A stretch of DNA of 22,180 nt from Candidatus Bathyarchaeota archaeon (GCA_021158305.1 JAGGUU010000078.1:1-22180), one strand, 5' to 3'. Shown: positions 1 to 7,545, numbered from the stretch's first letter. The notes: generated by a model from the letters alone, not told the origin. Made by a program: numbers and translations.

Positions 1-373
1 CTGCGTATCTTCCATCATAACTTACCATCTCCAAGTTCTCAATTATCCCGACGGCCGCGTGAAGACTATCAAAATATGTTAGGAACCTGTATTTCTCTCT
101 CAGCTTAAAGGCTTCACAGTGATATTCAGGTTTTGTCGGGAATGTGCCTATCCGCCTATATTTAAGAAGTTCGCTGAGGATGTCATAGAAGGCTACAATA
201 TCCTTAACAATGATCTCTCCAGACTTTAGGAGCAAGTCCATCTCTATGAGTGAGTATGGGGAAATCTTAACTTCTCCGAGAAGCCTGTCAAGAAGCCCTA
301 TCACATCGGCATGATGTCTATCTCCGGGCGATATTAGGGCAAGCAGGATATCTGTCTCTATAAGTATTGGCAG
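1..373 (-). CDS. vapC: PIN-domain ribonuclease toxin, VapC type (partial, 3' end outside window)
   Basis: The visible 124 codons read as a PIN domain: an early Asp in PILIETDILLA (about residue 7), a Glu in SLIEMD, and a later acidic cluster YFDSLHAA followed by SYDGRY. These are the spaced acids that bind Mg2+ in PIN ribonucleases. VapC toxins cleave RNA, often tRNA or rRNA, when not bound by VapB. The gene begins 2 bases after the antitoxin stop, so the two are co-transcribed. No ATG, GTG or TTG lies near the domain start. The best start is CTG at 373-371, seven bases after a GGAGG (381-385), giving M-PILIETD, the usual VapC opening. The last residues are cut off by the window edge. The family is clear; the RNA target cannot be read. 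Confidence 0.85.
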   Translation of the reverse strand, partial: MPILIETDILLALISPGDRHHADVIGLLDRLLGEVKISPYSLIEMDLLLKSGEIIVKDIVAFYDILSELLKYRRIGTFPTKPEYHCEAFKLREKYRFLTYFDSLHAAVGIIENLEMVSYDGRYA

Positions 374-375
374 TT

Positions 376-621
376 CTAGACCTCCTTTTGAAGTTCACGT
401 TCTGCTATTCTACGCAGTCGTTGAATCTCCTTCTCTACATCCGTTGTTCCTTTTACAACTAGTTTCTCTAGAGATTTTAAAGGATCTTCTACGGGCTTTA
501 GAGTTATCTCTCCTTCCTTAACGATGATCTTTACTATATTCTTTATGTTGAACTTTTTCCTAATGTTTGAGGGTATAACGATTCTTCCTTTCTGGTCAAC
601 CTTTACAGTTACTTCGCTCAA
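376..621 (-). CDS. vapB: AbrB/SpoVT-family antitoxin, VapB type
   Basis: An 81-residue protein with an N-terminal swapped-hairpin AbrB domain: residues 3-18 carry VKVDQKGRIVIPSNIR, the classic V-x-x-KGRIxIP-x-x-IR signature. The charged helical C-terminal half (about 45-81, ending ERELQKEV) fits the part that wraps VapC. It should neutralise the toxin encoded directly downstream and, with it, repress its own promoter, as is known for the family. The start is TTG at 621; no ATG lies near. The toxin start follows the TAG stop by two bases, and the toxin's Shine-Dalgarno lies inside this gene's last codons, which suggests translational coupling. The family assignment is secure; the naming as VapB follows from its partner. 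Confidence 0.88.
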   Translation of the reverse strand: MSEVTVKVDQKGRIVIPSNIRKKFNIKNIVKIIVKEGEITLKPVEDPLKSLEKLVVKGTTDVEKEIQRLRRIAERELQKEV

Positions 622-946
622 TTGGACCGCCTAAATAAATAACCCACCTCCCACAAAATAAATTTTCCCACCCTCTTTCATAAGAAATAATAGCCACTAT
701 TATGAAAATTTGTGAGAATCCAGTAAGGATGTGAACTTTTTTGATTTTGTTACTTTTCAAATATTCTTCTTCAATCTTTAAAAGATATGCCAAAAAGTTA
801 AGATTTTAGTTCCTTTCACCCAGTCAAAGTCTCCATCGTTTGTAGTGTTAAGGCGTCAACGAGTTCCGGATCATATTTTTTATTTATGACTACTTAGCTC
901 TGGAATAGAAAGGGTGAACGTGAAAAAACCTAAAGGCTGAAATGGT
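622..946. other. Divergent intergenic region between vapB and the beta-galactosidase gene
   Basis: About 330 bases without a supportable gene. A 65-codon minus-strand frame (596-793) overlaps vapB and has no recognisable domain. Apart from the two promoter candidates I see no strong hairpin, repeat or RNA gene. Confidence 0.5.
655..665 (-). promoter_or_regulatory. Possible TATA box for vapBC
   Basis: On the minus strand an AAATTTATTTT stretch lies about 38 bases before the vapB start, which would give a short leader. A second A/T block at 631-642 is too close to the start to serve unless translation begins further in. Position and composition are the only evidence. Confidence 0.3.
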
Positions 947-955
947 CTATAAAAG
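947..955 (+). promoter_or_regulatory. TATA box of the beta-galactosidase gene
   Basis: CTATAAAAG is centred about 22 bases before ATG 973. With archaeal spacing, transcription would start at or next to that ATG, giving a nearly leaderless mRNA. This also argues against the TTG at 958, which would lie upstream of the transcript start. Confidence 0.6.
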
Positions 956-972
956 TATTGGAAGGGTTTCTC

Positions 973-3900
973 ATGGGGAAGAATTTTCAGGAAAGCTACG
1001 ACTGGGAAAATCCGAGAATAGTTGAGCGTAATCGGGAGCCAGCCCACACAACCTTGGCTGTTTATCCTGACGAAAAATCCGCGCTCAAATATGAAAGGAT
1101 GAAGTCTCCATGGATATTAATGTTGAATGGTGAGTGGAAGTTCAAGCTATGCAGAAACCCGAAGTCTGTTCCGGAAGGCTTCTATAGGGTGGATTTCAAT
1201 GCTGAAAGCTGGGATGACATACCGGTTCCGAGCAATTGGCAAATGCTTGGATACGACAAGCCAATATATGTGAATGTTAGATATCCATTTCCTCCAGATC
1301 CTCCGAGGGTTCCGAGAGATTGGAACCCGACGGGATTGTACAGAAGATGGTTTATAGTTCCAGATGAATGGAGCGGCAGAAAGATCTTCATAATCTTTGA
1401 GGGAGTGGACTCGGCATTCTACGTCTGGATCAACGGGCATAAGGTCGGTTACAGCCAGGACAGTCGTCTACCAGCAGAGTTTGATATAACGCCATATGTG
1501 CATCCTGGAAGAAACCTAGTCGCAGTTGAGGTTCTACGATGGAGTGACGGAAGCTACCTTGAGGATCAAGACATGTGGCGTCTAAGCGGCATATACCGCG
1601 ATGTCTACCTGTACTGTACGCCTAAAATCCACATAAGGGATTTCTTCGTTAGAACAATTTTTGACAGCGAATATAGAGACGCTGAGCTGAAACTAAGAAT
1701 TAACATCAAAAATTATTCAGATAGAGAGGCTGGCCCGCTTATCATTGAGGCGCAGCTCTACGATGAGGATGGCTCCATAGTATTTGATGAGCCTCTCAGA
1801 CGTAAGCTTGAAAGACTGAAGCCGAGACATGAAGTTGCGTTTGAGGTTAAGAGCGTCGTTCGAAAGCCGAAGAAGTGGTCTGCTGAAACACCATATCTAT
1901 ACACTCTAGTATTAACATTGAAGAAAGCCGATGGAGAAATCATTGAAGCTGAGAGCTGCAAGATCGGTTTCCGCCAAGTTGAGGTCAAGGATGGACAGAT
2001 ACTGATAAACGGCGTCCCCGTTCTCCTTAAGGGAGTAAATAGGCATGAACATGACGGCGAGCGTGGCCATGTAGTCACGGTTGAGACTATGATTAAAGAC
2101 ATAAAGATCATGAAACAGTTCAATTTTAATGCCGTACGCACATCGCATTATCCCAATCATCCAGCCTGGTATGATCTATGCGACAAGTACGGAATCTACG
2201 TAATTGACGAGGCGAACATAGAATGTCACGGATTAGCAAATATTCAATGCGTGCCTTATAGGAAAGAGCCAGCTAATGATCCGGAGTGGCTCCACGCGTT
2301 CATGGAACGCGTCATAAGAATGGTTGAAAGGGACAAAAATCATCCCTGCGTCATAATGTGGTCTCTTGGAAACGAGTCTGGCTACGGACCGAATCATGAG
2401 GCTGCCGCAGGCTGGATACACAGATACGACCCAACCAGACCCGTGCATTACGAAGGAGCCATACATCTCCCAGGGAAGGCTCCGCAAAGCATAGACGTCT
2501 TAAGCGTTATGTATCCGAGCCTAGATAGGCTGGCTGAGATGGCTGAAGATCCAGAAGAAGATAGACCGCTGATCATGTGCGAATACGCTCACTCCATGGG
2601 GAATAGCACAGGAAACCTGAAGGAGTACTGGGATCTAATCCGAAGATACAAGCGGCTCTGCGGAGGATTCATCTGGGATTTTATCGATCAAGGATTGAAA
2701 CGGAGAACCGGAGATGGGAAAGAATATTGGGCATATGGTGGAGACTTCGGGGATGAGCCGAACGACGGAAACTTCTGCATAAACGGCTTGCTATGGCCAG
2801 ATCGCACGCCTAAACCAGCTATGTGGGAATGTAAAAAGATACAGCAACCAGTCGAGGTGGAGCCTGTGGATCTGGAAAGCGGCAAGCTGCGGATCATCAA
2901 TAGATATAACTTCACGGATCTGGAAGCACTTGATGTCTTCTGGGAGATAGCTGAGGATGGAGATATGATTCAGCGGGGAAGACTGGTAAAGATGTTGGTT
3001 CCGCCCCATGAAAGCTGTATAGTAACGATTCCTTTTATAAGGCCCAAAATTAAACCTGGAGCGGAATACTGGCTAACTATACGGTTCAAACTTGCAGAGG
3101 ATACATTATGGGCTGAAAAAGGATACGAGGTAGGCTGGGCTCAGTTTAAGATTCCCTTCAAGACTCCTCCGAATCCGAAGGTTAGAGTCAAAGATATGCC
3201 TTCTCTGAGGCTTGAAGAAGAGGAGGACATAAAGATTCATGGAAGAAACTTCACGTTAACGTTTGACGGAAAGACGGGACGTATATCTTCCCTCCTATTC
3301 AGAGAAACCGAATTGGTGAGGAAGGGGCCGCGGCTGAATGTTTGGCGTGCGCCTACGGATAATGATGCTCCGAGGCTTGCCCCCAAGTGGAGGGAGGCGG
3401 GGCTTGACAGGCTTAGACACAGATTAGATAGAATTGAGGCTGAAGAGCTCTCATCTAAGCATGTCAAAGTAAAGGTGAAGACTACACTTTTAGATATGGA
3501 AACGGCGAGGTTTAGATGCGAATACGTATATAGGATTTATGGTAGTGGAGACATAATAATCGACACGGATGTTAAGCCGCTCTCTGATCTTCCACCCCTG
3601 CCGAGGATAGGCTTACAGATGATTATCCCTGGAGAATTCAACATGTTCACTTGGTACGGTCGAGGGCCACATGAAAACTATTGTGACAGGAATGAGGGAG
3701 CCCCCGTCGGCGTCTACAGCGGAACTGTTGATGAGCAATACGTACCCTACATTGTTCCGCAGGAAAACGGAAATAAGACGGATGTACGCTGGGCATCATT
3801 GACGAATAGTTCAGGCCTAGGCCTTCTAGCAGTAGCCATGCCACGCATGGAGGTAAGCGTACATCACTACAGAACAGAGGATCTGGACAAGGCGAGACAC

Positions 3901-4101
3901 ACATACGAACTGAAGAGACGGGAAGACATAACGTTAAACTTAGATTATAGACAGTCTGGGCTTGGAGGTGGAAGCTGCGGTCCAGATACGTTGCCAAAGT
4001 ACCTCGTTAAGCCAGAGCATACACAGTTTTCGATTCGTCTAAGACCCCTGTCGCCCGGAGAGTCGCCGATGAACATAAGTAAACAGAGGATTGAAGAATA
4101 A
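973..4101 (+). CDS. lacZ: Beta-galactosidase, glycoside hydrolase family 2 (LacZ type)
   Basis: A cytosolic-looking 1042-residue enzyme (no signal peptide) predicted to hydrolyse terminal beta-galactosides. Full LacZ architecture is visible: N-terminal jelly-roll sugar-binding domain (about 45-215), Ig-like domain (about 220-330), TIM barrel (about 335-625), second Ig-like region and a C-terminal small-chain domain (about 750-1030). The catalytic acid/base is Glu468 in WSLGNESGYG and the nucleophile Glu537 in MCEYAHSMGNS. NRHEHD, WRAPTDND, WYGRGPHENY and PQENGNKTDVRW are family hallmarks. ATG 973 is preferred over TTG 958 because a TATA box lies 22 bases before it. Length matches bacterial LacZ (about 1020). 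It is intact and not in an obvious sugar operon; the next gene starts 78 bases downstream. GH2 beta-glucuronidase is less likely given these motifs. Confidence 0.95.
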   Translation: MGKNFQESYDWENPRIVERNREPAHTTLAVYPDEKSALKYERMKSPWILMLNGEWKFKLCRNPKSVPEGFYRVDFNAESWDDIPVPSNWQMLGYDKPIYVNVRYPFPPDPPRVPRDWNPTGLYRRWFIVPDEWSGRKIFIIFEGVDSAFYVWINGHKVGYSQDSRLPAEFDITPYVHPGRNLVAVEVLRWSDGSYLEDQDMWRLSGIYRDVYLYCTPKIHIRDFFVRTIFDSEYRDAELKLRINIKNYSDREAGPLIIEAQLYDEDGSIVFDEPLRRKLERLKPRHEVAFEVKSVVRKPKKWSAETPYLYTLVLTLKKADGEIIEAESCKIGFRQVEVKDGQILINGVPVLLKGVNRHEHDGERGHVVTVETMIKDIKIMKQFNFNAVRTSHYPNHPAWYDLCDKYGIYVIDEANIECHGLANIQCVPYRKEPANDPEWLHAFMERVIRMVERDKNHPCVIMWSLGNESGYGPNHEAAAGWIHRYDPTRPVHYEGAIHLPGKAPQSIDVLSVMYPSLDRLAEMAEDPEEDRPLIMCEYAHSMGNSTGNLKEYWDLIRRYKRLCGGFIWDFIDQGLKRRTGDGKEYWAYGGDFGDEPNDGNFCINGLLWPDRTPKPAMWECKKIQQPVEVEPVDLESGKLRIINRYNFTDLEALDVFWEIAEDGDMIQRGRLVKMLVPPHESCIVTIPFIRPKIKPGAEYWLTIRFKLAEDTLWAEKGYEVGWAQFKIPFKTPPNPKVRVKDMPSLRLEEEEDIKIHGRNFTLTFDGKTGRISSLLFRETELVRKGPRLNVWRAPTDNDAPRLAPKWREAGLDRLRHRLDRIEAEELSSKHVKVKVKTTLLDMETARFRCEYVYRIYGSGDIIIDTDVKPLSDLPPLPRIGLQMIIPGEFNMFTWYGRGPHENYCDRNEGAPVGVYSGTVDEQYVPYIVPQENGNKTDVRWASLTNSSGLGLLAVAMPRMEVSVHHYRTEDLDKARHTYELKRREDITLNLDYRQSGLGGGSCGPDTLPKYLVKPEHTQFSIRLRPLSPGESPMNISKQRIEE

Positions 4102-4179
4102 TCTTCCAGTAATTTGTCCATCTAGAAACTTTTATCACAAACATGAAGATATAAAATGGCATTAAGGGGAGGCCTATTT

Positions 4180-4842
4180 ATGACGGTAGCGATCAGCGAG
4201 GAGATACGTAGGGACTTCCCTGATCTTCGGATTTTAACCGGACGTGTAGAGGGAGTCAGAATTGAGAAATCCAGCGTGGAACTTGAAGAATTTAAACATA
4301 AAATCATTGAGGAGATCCGGGAGACCTACAATATTGAAACATTAAAGAACAGGCCGATTCTAAGAGCCTATAGAGACTTCTTTTGGAGGCTTGGAGTCGA
4401 CCCAACTAAGACGCGGCCGGCAGCGGAGGCTCTGATAAGGAGGGTTTTAAGAGGAAAACCTCTTCCAAGAATAAACACGTTTGTAGATGCCTATAATCTG
4501 GCATCTATGAAGACGGAGATAGCGATAGCCACATTCGACATCGACGAGCTAAGCGGAGAATTAACGATGAGGTATGCACGTGAAGGAGAGGAGTTCCTCG
4601 GGATAGGAATGAGCAAACCCATTAAGCTCAGCGGCCGCGAAATAGTCATATCGGATGAGGAGAAGCTCCTCGCGATCTATCCGTATCGGGATGCTGAAGA
4701 GGCTAAAGTCATTGAGAAAACCAGAAATGTGCTCCTAATATTTTGTGGAGTTCCAGGCATACCTTTACAGAGGCTGACTGAAGCGAAGAAATTAACCTTC
4801 GAGTTCGTAACTAGGTTCTGCGGAGGAACAGCGTGGGACTAG
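4180..4842 (+). CDS. B3/B4 tRNA-binding-domain protein (COG3382 type)
   Basis: A 220-residue protein resembling the B3/B4 domain of the phenylalanyl-tRNA synthetase beta subunit, here standing alone. The segments RPILRAYRDFFWRLGVDPTKTRPAAEALIRR and LPRINTFVDAYNLASMKTEIAIATFD carry the domain's typical RPAAEAL...INxxVDxYNxxS pattern. Such stand-alone proteins are widespread in archaea; a role in tRNA binding or editing is inferred from the synthetase domain, not shown. ATG 4180 is chosen because a strong GGGGAGG (4167-4173) sits seven bases before it; ATG 4156 is an alternative in the same frame that has no such site. A TATA-like TTTTAT at 4129-4134 could drive it. The pyrF gene follows after 20 bases, so the two probably form an operon. 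Confidence 0.8.
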   Translation: MTVAISEEIRRDFPDLRILTGRVEGVRIEKSSVELEEFKHKIIEEIRETYNIETLKNRPILRAYRDFFWRLGVDPTKTRPAAEALIRRVLRGKPLPRINTFVDAYNLASMKTEIAIATFDIDELSGELTMRYAREGEEFLGIGMSKPIKLSGREIVISDEEKLLAIYPYRDAEEAKVIEKTRNVLLIFCGVPGIPLQRLTEAKKLTFEFVTRFCGGTAWD

Positions 4843-4862
4843 TATAGTGGAGGGAGGAATAG

Positions 4863-5630
4863 TTGTCATTTAAGAGGATGATGGAGAAATCGATGATGGA
4901 GAGAGAGTCCCGCATAGTTCTAGCTCTGGACAGCATTCCTTCAAAACGTGGGGATCTCTTATCCGCGAGCTTAAGGATGCTTAGAAAGGTTCATCCATAC
5001 ATATGCGCTGTGAAAATAAATAATCATCTCTTGTTGCCGCTTGGGCTTCACGGCGGAGTTAAGAGGATCATAGAGGAGGCTCACATCTTAGGCCTCCCTA
5101 TTATAATGGATTGTAAGATTAATGATATCGGATATACAAATCGAGTTATAGCCGAGAATTTTTTCAATGCAGGCTTCGACGCTGTTACGGCTAATCCATT
5201 TGTAGGCTGGGAAGACGGATTACAACCCGTCTTTGAAGCCGCTAGAAAAATGAATGGAGGAGTTATACTTCTCGTCTACATGAGCCACAAAGCGTCGCGT
5301 GAAGGATACGGCCAGACCGTATATGATGCGGAGACGAATGAAAGAAAGCCGCAATATATCATCTTCGCGGAGAAGGCTCTGGCATGGAAGGCTGACGGCG
5401 CAGTTGTAGGCGGAACATATCCCGAAAAGATACGTGAAGTCCATGAAGTTTTGAAGGAGGATGTTCCGATATATTCTCCGGGCATAGGTGCTCAGGGAGG
5501 AGACCTGAGAGCGGCTATTTCATCCGGGGCAAAATACGTGATAATTGGAAGAGCCATAACGCTGGCTGAAAAGCCTGAGCTAGCTGCGGAAAGGCTTAGG
5601 GAAAAATCCTGGAAAAGAATGATAGATTAA
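4863..5630 (+). CDS. pyrF: Orotidine-5'-phosphate decarboxylase
   Basis: A 255-residue enzyme predicted to decarboxylate OMP to UMP, the last step of de novo pyrimidine synthesis. It is a TIM barrel. An early strand holds IVLALDS (Asp ligand), Lys51 lies in AVKINNH, and the catalytic tetrad motif D-x-K-x-x-D-I appears as D83-C-K85-I-N-D88-I. The phosphate-binding end is YSPGIGAQGGD followed by YVIIGRAIT near the C terminus. TTG 4863 is the start, five bases after GGGAGG (4852-4857). The ATGs at 4878 and 4881 are possible internal alternatives. It lies 20 bases behind the B3/B4 gene and probably shares its transcript. No other pyrimidine gene is in the window. It is somewhat longer than the usual archaeal form (about 215-230), with insertions around the barrel loops. 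Confidence 0.92.
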   Translation: MSFKRMMEKSMMERESRIVLALDSIPSKRGDLLSASLRMLRKVHPYICAVKINNHLLLPLGLHGGVKRIIEEAHILGLPIIMDCKINDIGYTNRVIAENFFNAGFDAVTANPFVGWEDGLQPVFEAARKMNGGVILLVYMSHKASREGYGQTVYDAETNERKPQYIIFAEKALAWKADGAVVGGTYPEKIREVHEVLKEDVPIYSPGIGAQGGDLRAAISSGAKYVIIGRAITLAEKPELAAERLREKSWKRMID

Positions 5631-5739
5631 AATGATAGAGATTAATAAAAGGGGGAAGAAAGCCTCCATATGCTCTCTTTGTTTTCTCGCTCTTTTCCAG
5701 CTTTCTACGATTCAGCTCATCTTCTTCTTGAAAGATTTT
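5631..5739. other. Short spacer between pyrF and the convergent VIT1-like remnant
   Basis: A 70-codon plus-strand frame starts directly after pyrF (5632-5844), but its composition resembles no protein family and it runs antisense through the VIT1-like remnant. I do not call it. No clear terminator hairpin is visible. Confidence 0.4.
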
Positions 5740-6022
5740 TTACGTAGCGAATCCGAAGAGACTTTGTATCGCGTAGCCGAAGATATTAGGATATTTCGGA
5801 TACTCCTAAACCGATTAATGATATCTCGGCTATTTTCTTCTTAATGGGTATTCTTGAAATTATCACGGCGACTATTGTTAGGACCGTCCCAGCTGAGATT
5901 ATAGATAGAGGTAGAGCTAAAAGAGAAGAGGGCATAAAGAAGTATGGAACGATAGGCTTCGAAATTCTGGATCCTTCTCTATGCTTGCAGCGTAGAGAGA
6001 GGCATGTTACATTCGTTCTCAT
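5740..6022 (-). pseudogene. VIT1/CCC1-family transporter remnant, frameshifted
   Basis: The minus strand encodes the C-terminal part of a VIT1/CCC1-like iron/manganese transporter. One frame gives PIVPYFFMPSSLLALPLSI then a hydrophobic stretch AGTVLTIVAVIISRI and KKKIAEISLIGLGVSEIS, ending in TAA near 5785. Dropping one base there continues as IFGYAIQSLFGFAT and a stop at 5740, the usual tail of this family. The N-terminal membrane helices are missing. The family is known to move iron or manganese across membranes and is often paired with ferritin-like domains; here it lies just downstream of a small ferritin gene. The assignment rests on the hydrophobic pattern and the K-I-A-E-x-x-LIGLG segment, so it is moderate. 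Confidence 0.6.
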
Positions 6023-6143
6023 AGAATATTAAGGCATCAGCTAGAATCTTTCCATCCTCCATTCCGGAACCTGCCTTGTTATCTTCTTGATTCTCCATTA
6101 ATGATGCATAAAAGCCTTCAATTAGATGAGAAAGTCTTTCCAT
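5979..6143 (-). CDS. Small 54-residue ORF downstream of the ferritin gene (unrecognised)
   Basis: This frame starts at ATG 6143, two bases after the ferritin stop codon, and ends at TAG 5979. It reads MERLSHLIEGFYASLMENQ followed by a charged middle and DGKILADALIFYENECN. Amino-acid composition looks protein-like (amphipathic helix at the start), and the tight spacing suggests it belongs to the ferritin operon. I do not recognise the family. It may be the broken front of the adjacent VIT1-like remnant, which continues in another frame, or a small accessory protein. It overlaps the remnant's first 44 bases. Confidence 0.35.
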   Translation of the reverse strand: MERLSHLIEGFYASLMENQEDNKAGSGMEDGKILADALIFYENECNMPLSTLQA

Positions 6144-6145
6144 GA

Positions 6146-6433
6146 TTAGAGCTGTTCAGTAATTTCTTCTACCTCTTCCCTGCCTTTTTCCAGCTCTTTT
6201 TCCTGCTCTGTGTCTTCTTTAAGCAGTAAAGCTTGAAACTCTCCGAAGTGCGTCTTTTCCTCATTAGCTACATCAAGCAGAACTTCTTTCAGTCTTCTAT
6301 TTTTGGTCATGGCCGCTAATTGCTCGTATAAGCTTATCGCGTCTAGCTCAGCTATCATCGCGGCTCTTAATATCTCACGATCAAGAATCTTTCCTTCAAC
6401 CTTTTTAATATCGATCGGTATCTTAGATAGCAT
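6146..6433 (-). CDS. Small ferritin-like protein of the encapsulin-cargo (EncFtn) type
   Basis: A 95-residue ferritin-like protein, far shorter than classical ferritin (about 170). It has two helices: residues 19-43 with AAMIAELDAISLYEQLA and 47-71 with VANEEKTHFGEFQALL, then a Glu-rich tail (72-95). The predicted metal ligands are Glu29, Glu59 and His62. Their spacing of 30 and 3 matches what I recall for encapsulated ferritins (Glu32, Glu62, His65). Two such chains form one ferroxidase site at their interface. It also resembles the ferritin-like domain fused in front of the Pyrococcus encapsulin shell. Known members oxidise Fe2+ inside a protein shell; no shell gene is in this window. The start is ATG 6433 with a GAGG nearby (6443-6446). 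It is followed at once by a small ORF and a transporter remnant. Confidence 0.82.
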   Translation of the reverse strand: MLSKIPIDIKKVEGKILDREILRAAMIAELDAISLYEQLAAMTKNRRLKEVLLDVANEEKTHFGEFQALLLKEDTEQEKELEKGREEVEEITEQL

Positions 6434-6465
6434 TTAAACCATCCTCATTAAAAAGAAGTTGCGTC

Positions 6466-6478
6466 TCTTTTATACCTT
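6466..6478 (-). promoter_or_regulatory. TATA box of the ferritin-like gene
   Basis: The minus strand reads AAGGTATAAAAGA, centred about 38 bases before ATG 6433. This predicts a leader of roughly a dozen bases. It is one of the best TATA matches in the window. Confidence 0.6.
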
Positions 6479-6577
6479 TTGCATAAGCGTTCTTTCTCCT
6501 TTAAAAATCCCTTCATAAAAAAGGAGGGGTGAATTAGTATGCACCCTTATCAATAATTTCGCAGATCATTTCGAAGT

Positions 6578-6953
6578 TCAGAAGCCGTGGATGCTACAGT
6601 ACTCTCTAGCGATAACCTCTCCTGTTTTGACGAGAAATTCGGCTTCAGGCTTGTCTCCGGGCTTAAGTGCTTCCTGTATATTCTTCCGTCAACTAAGATT
6701 TCTACTCACTCTATATAATGCTTCTCTTCCATAGGATGAGGCGTGGAGCCAACCTTAACTCTTACCGCTTCATCCTTTCTCTCTATAACTGGAACATGCT
6801 TCTCCTTCCCGGTGTCTTCTGCCTTTCCTTCAAGCAGCTCCATTGATTGCCTGTAGCATACGAGTTGTCCGACTTCTTCATGTAGGACTTCAATTATGTT
6901 TCCGCAGATGTTGCATCTTATCTATATGTCTGTCTTAACTCGGTTGTTTTCAT
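6578..6953 (-). pseudogene. dfx: Desulfoferrodoxin / superoxide reductase, degraded
   Basis: The minus strand holds a nearly full-length (about 125 codons) desulfoferrodoxin, which would reduce superoxide to peroxide. ATG 6953 opens MKTTELRQTYR. A small insertion near 6919-6924 (+5 bases) then breaks the frame before CNICGNIIEVLHEEVGQLVC. Next come ELLE, EKHVPVIE, STPHPMEEKHYIE, an in-frame TGA (6706-6708) where the family has Trp, VEILVDGRIYRKHL, a one-base deletion near 6665, and KPGDKPEAEF ending EYCSIHGF at TGA 6578. All superoxide-reductase centre ligands (four His and the Cys of YCSIH) survive as codons. The second Cys of the CC pair of the desulforedoxin centre has become Tyr. It starts 8 bases after the rubrerythrin stop, so it was the second gene of that operon. 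It cannot make a working protein unless sequence errors explain all lesions. Confidence 0.9.
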
Positions 6954-6960
6954 TCGCTTC

Positions 6961-7545
6961 CTAGTATTCTTCACATTTCAGCTGGAAGTAGCTCTTCGGA
7001 TGATTGCATGAGGGGCATCTCTCTGGCGGTTCCTCTCCATAATGGACATATCCGCATTCTCTGCATACCCACCAGACATCCTTGTCTTTCTTAAAGACCG
7101 TGCCAGCTTCAATCTCTTCGAGGATCTTCTTATATCTCTCTTCATGATGCTTCTCAGCTTCAGCTATGGCTCTTAATCTAGCCGCGATCTCGGAGTATCC
7201 TTCTCTCTCCGCAATGTCTGCAAACTCTGGATACATCTTCGTATGTTCATAGTTTTCTCCAGCGATTGCCGCCTTGAGGTTTTCCGCCGTGTTGCCGAGT
7301 ATAGTTGACGCTGCTGCTTCAACTTTTATCTCGTTTAATTCTTCTCCCGTCTCCTTCTTGATCTGATTGATGAATTTGAATATTGTGCTTGCATGCTCCT
7401 TCTCATTCTCCGCCGTTATGAGGAAGATTTCGGCGATTTGCTCAAATCCTTCCTTCCTAGCGATGCTTGCATAGAAACTATATCGATTTCTCGCTTGGCT
7501 TTCACCAATGAAGGCCTTTACTAAATTCTTAATCGTTTCATTCAA
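6961..7545 (-). CDS. rbr: Rubrerythrin
   Basis: A 194-residue peroxide-scavenging protein of anaerobes: an N-terminal four-helix diiron domain and a C-terminal rubredoxin-like domain. Helix motifs are GESQARNRYSFYA (Glu15), AENEKEHA (about 45-52), AGENYEHTKMY (96-105) and AEAEKHHEERY (128-138), which supply the carboxylate and His ligands. The rubredoxin domain has Cys161-x-x-Cys164-GY and Cys177-P-S-Cys180. Rubrerythrin reduces H2O2 to water with electrons from rubredoxin or NADH-linked donors. TTG 7545 is the only sensible start; an in-frame TAG lies just upstream and a GGAG/AGGA sequence precedes it. The protein ends intact at TAG 6961, 8 bases before the desulfoferrodoxin remnant. In a healthy operon the two would act in sequence: superoxide to peroxide to water. 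Confidence 0.96.
   Translation of the reverse strand: MNETIKNLVKAFIGESQARNRYSFYASIARKEGFEQIAEIFLITAENEKEHASTIFKFINQIKKETGEELNEIKVEAAASTILGNTAENLKAAIAGENYEHTKMYPEFADIAEREGYSEIAARLRAIAEAEKHHEERYKKILEEIEAGTVFKKDKDVWWVCRECGYVHYGEEPPERCPSCNHPKSYFQLKCEEY

Noticed and set aside
596..793. Minus-strand 65-codon ORF upstream of the antitoxin
   Set aside because: It overlaps vapB and its promoter region and has no recognisable motif or ribosome site.
5632..6032. Two plus-strand ORFs after pyrF (5632-5844 and 5844-6032)
   Set aside because: They run antisense to the VIT1-like remnant and the 54-residue ORF; their sequences resemble no family, while the minus strand gives recognisable protein.
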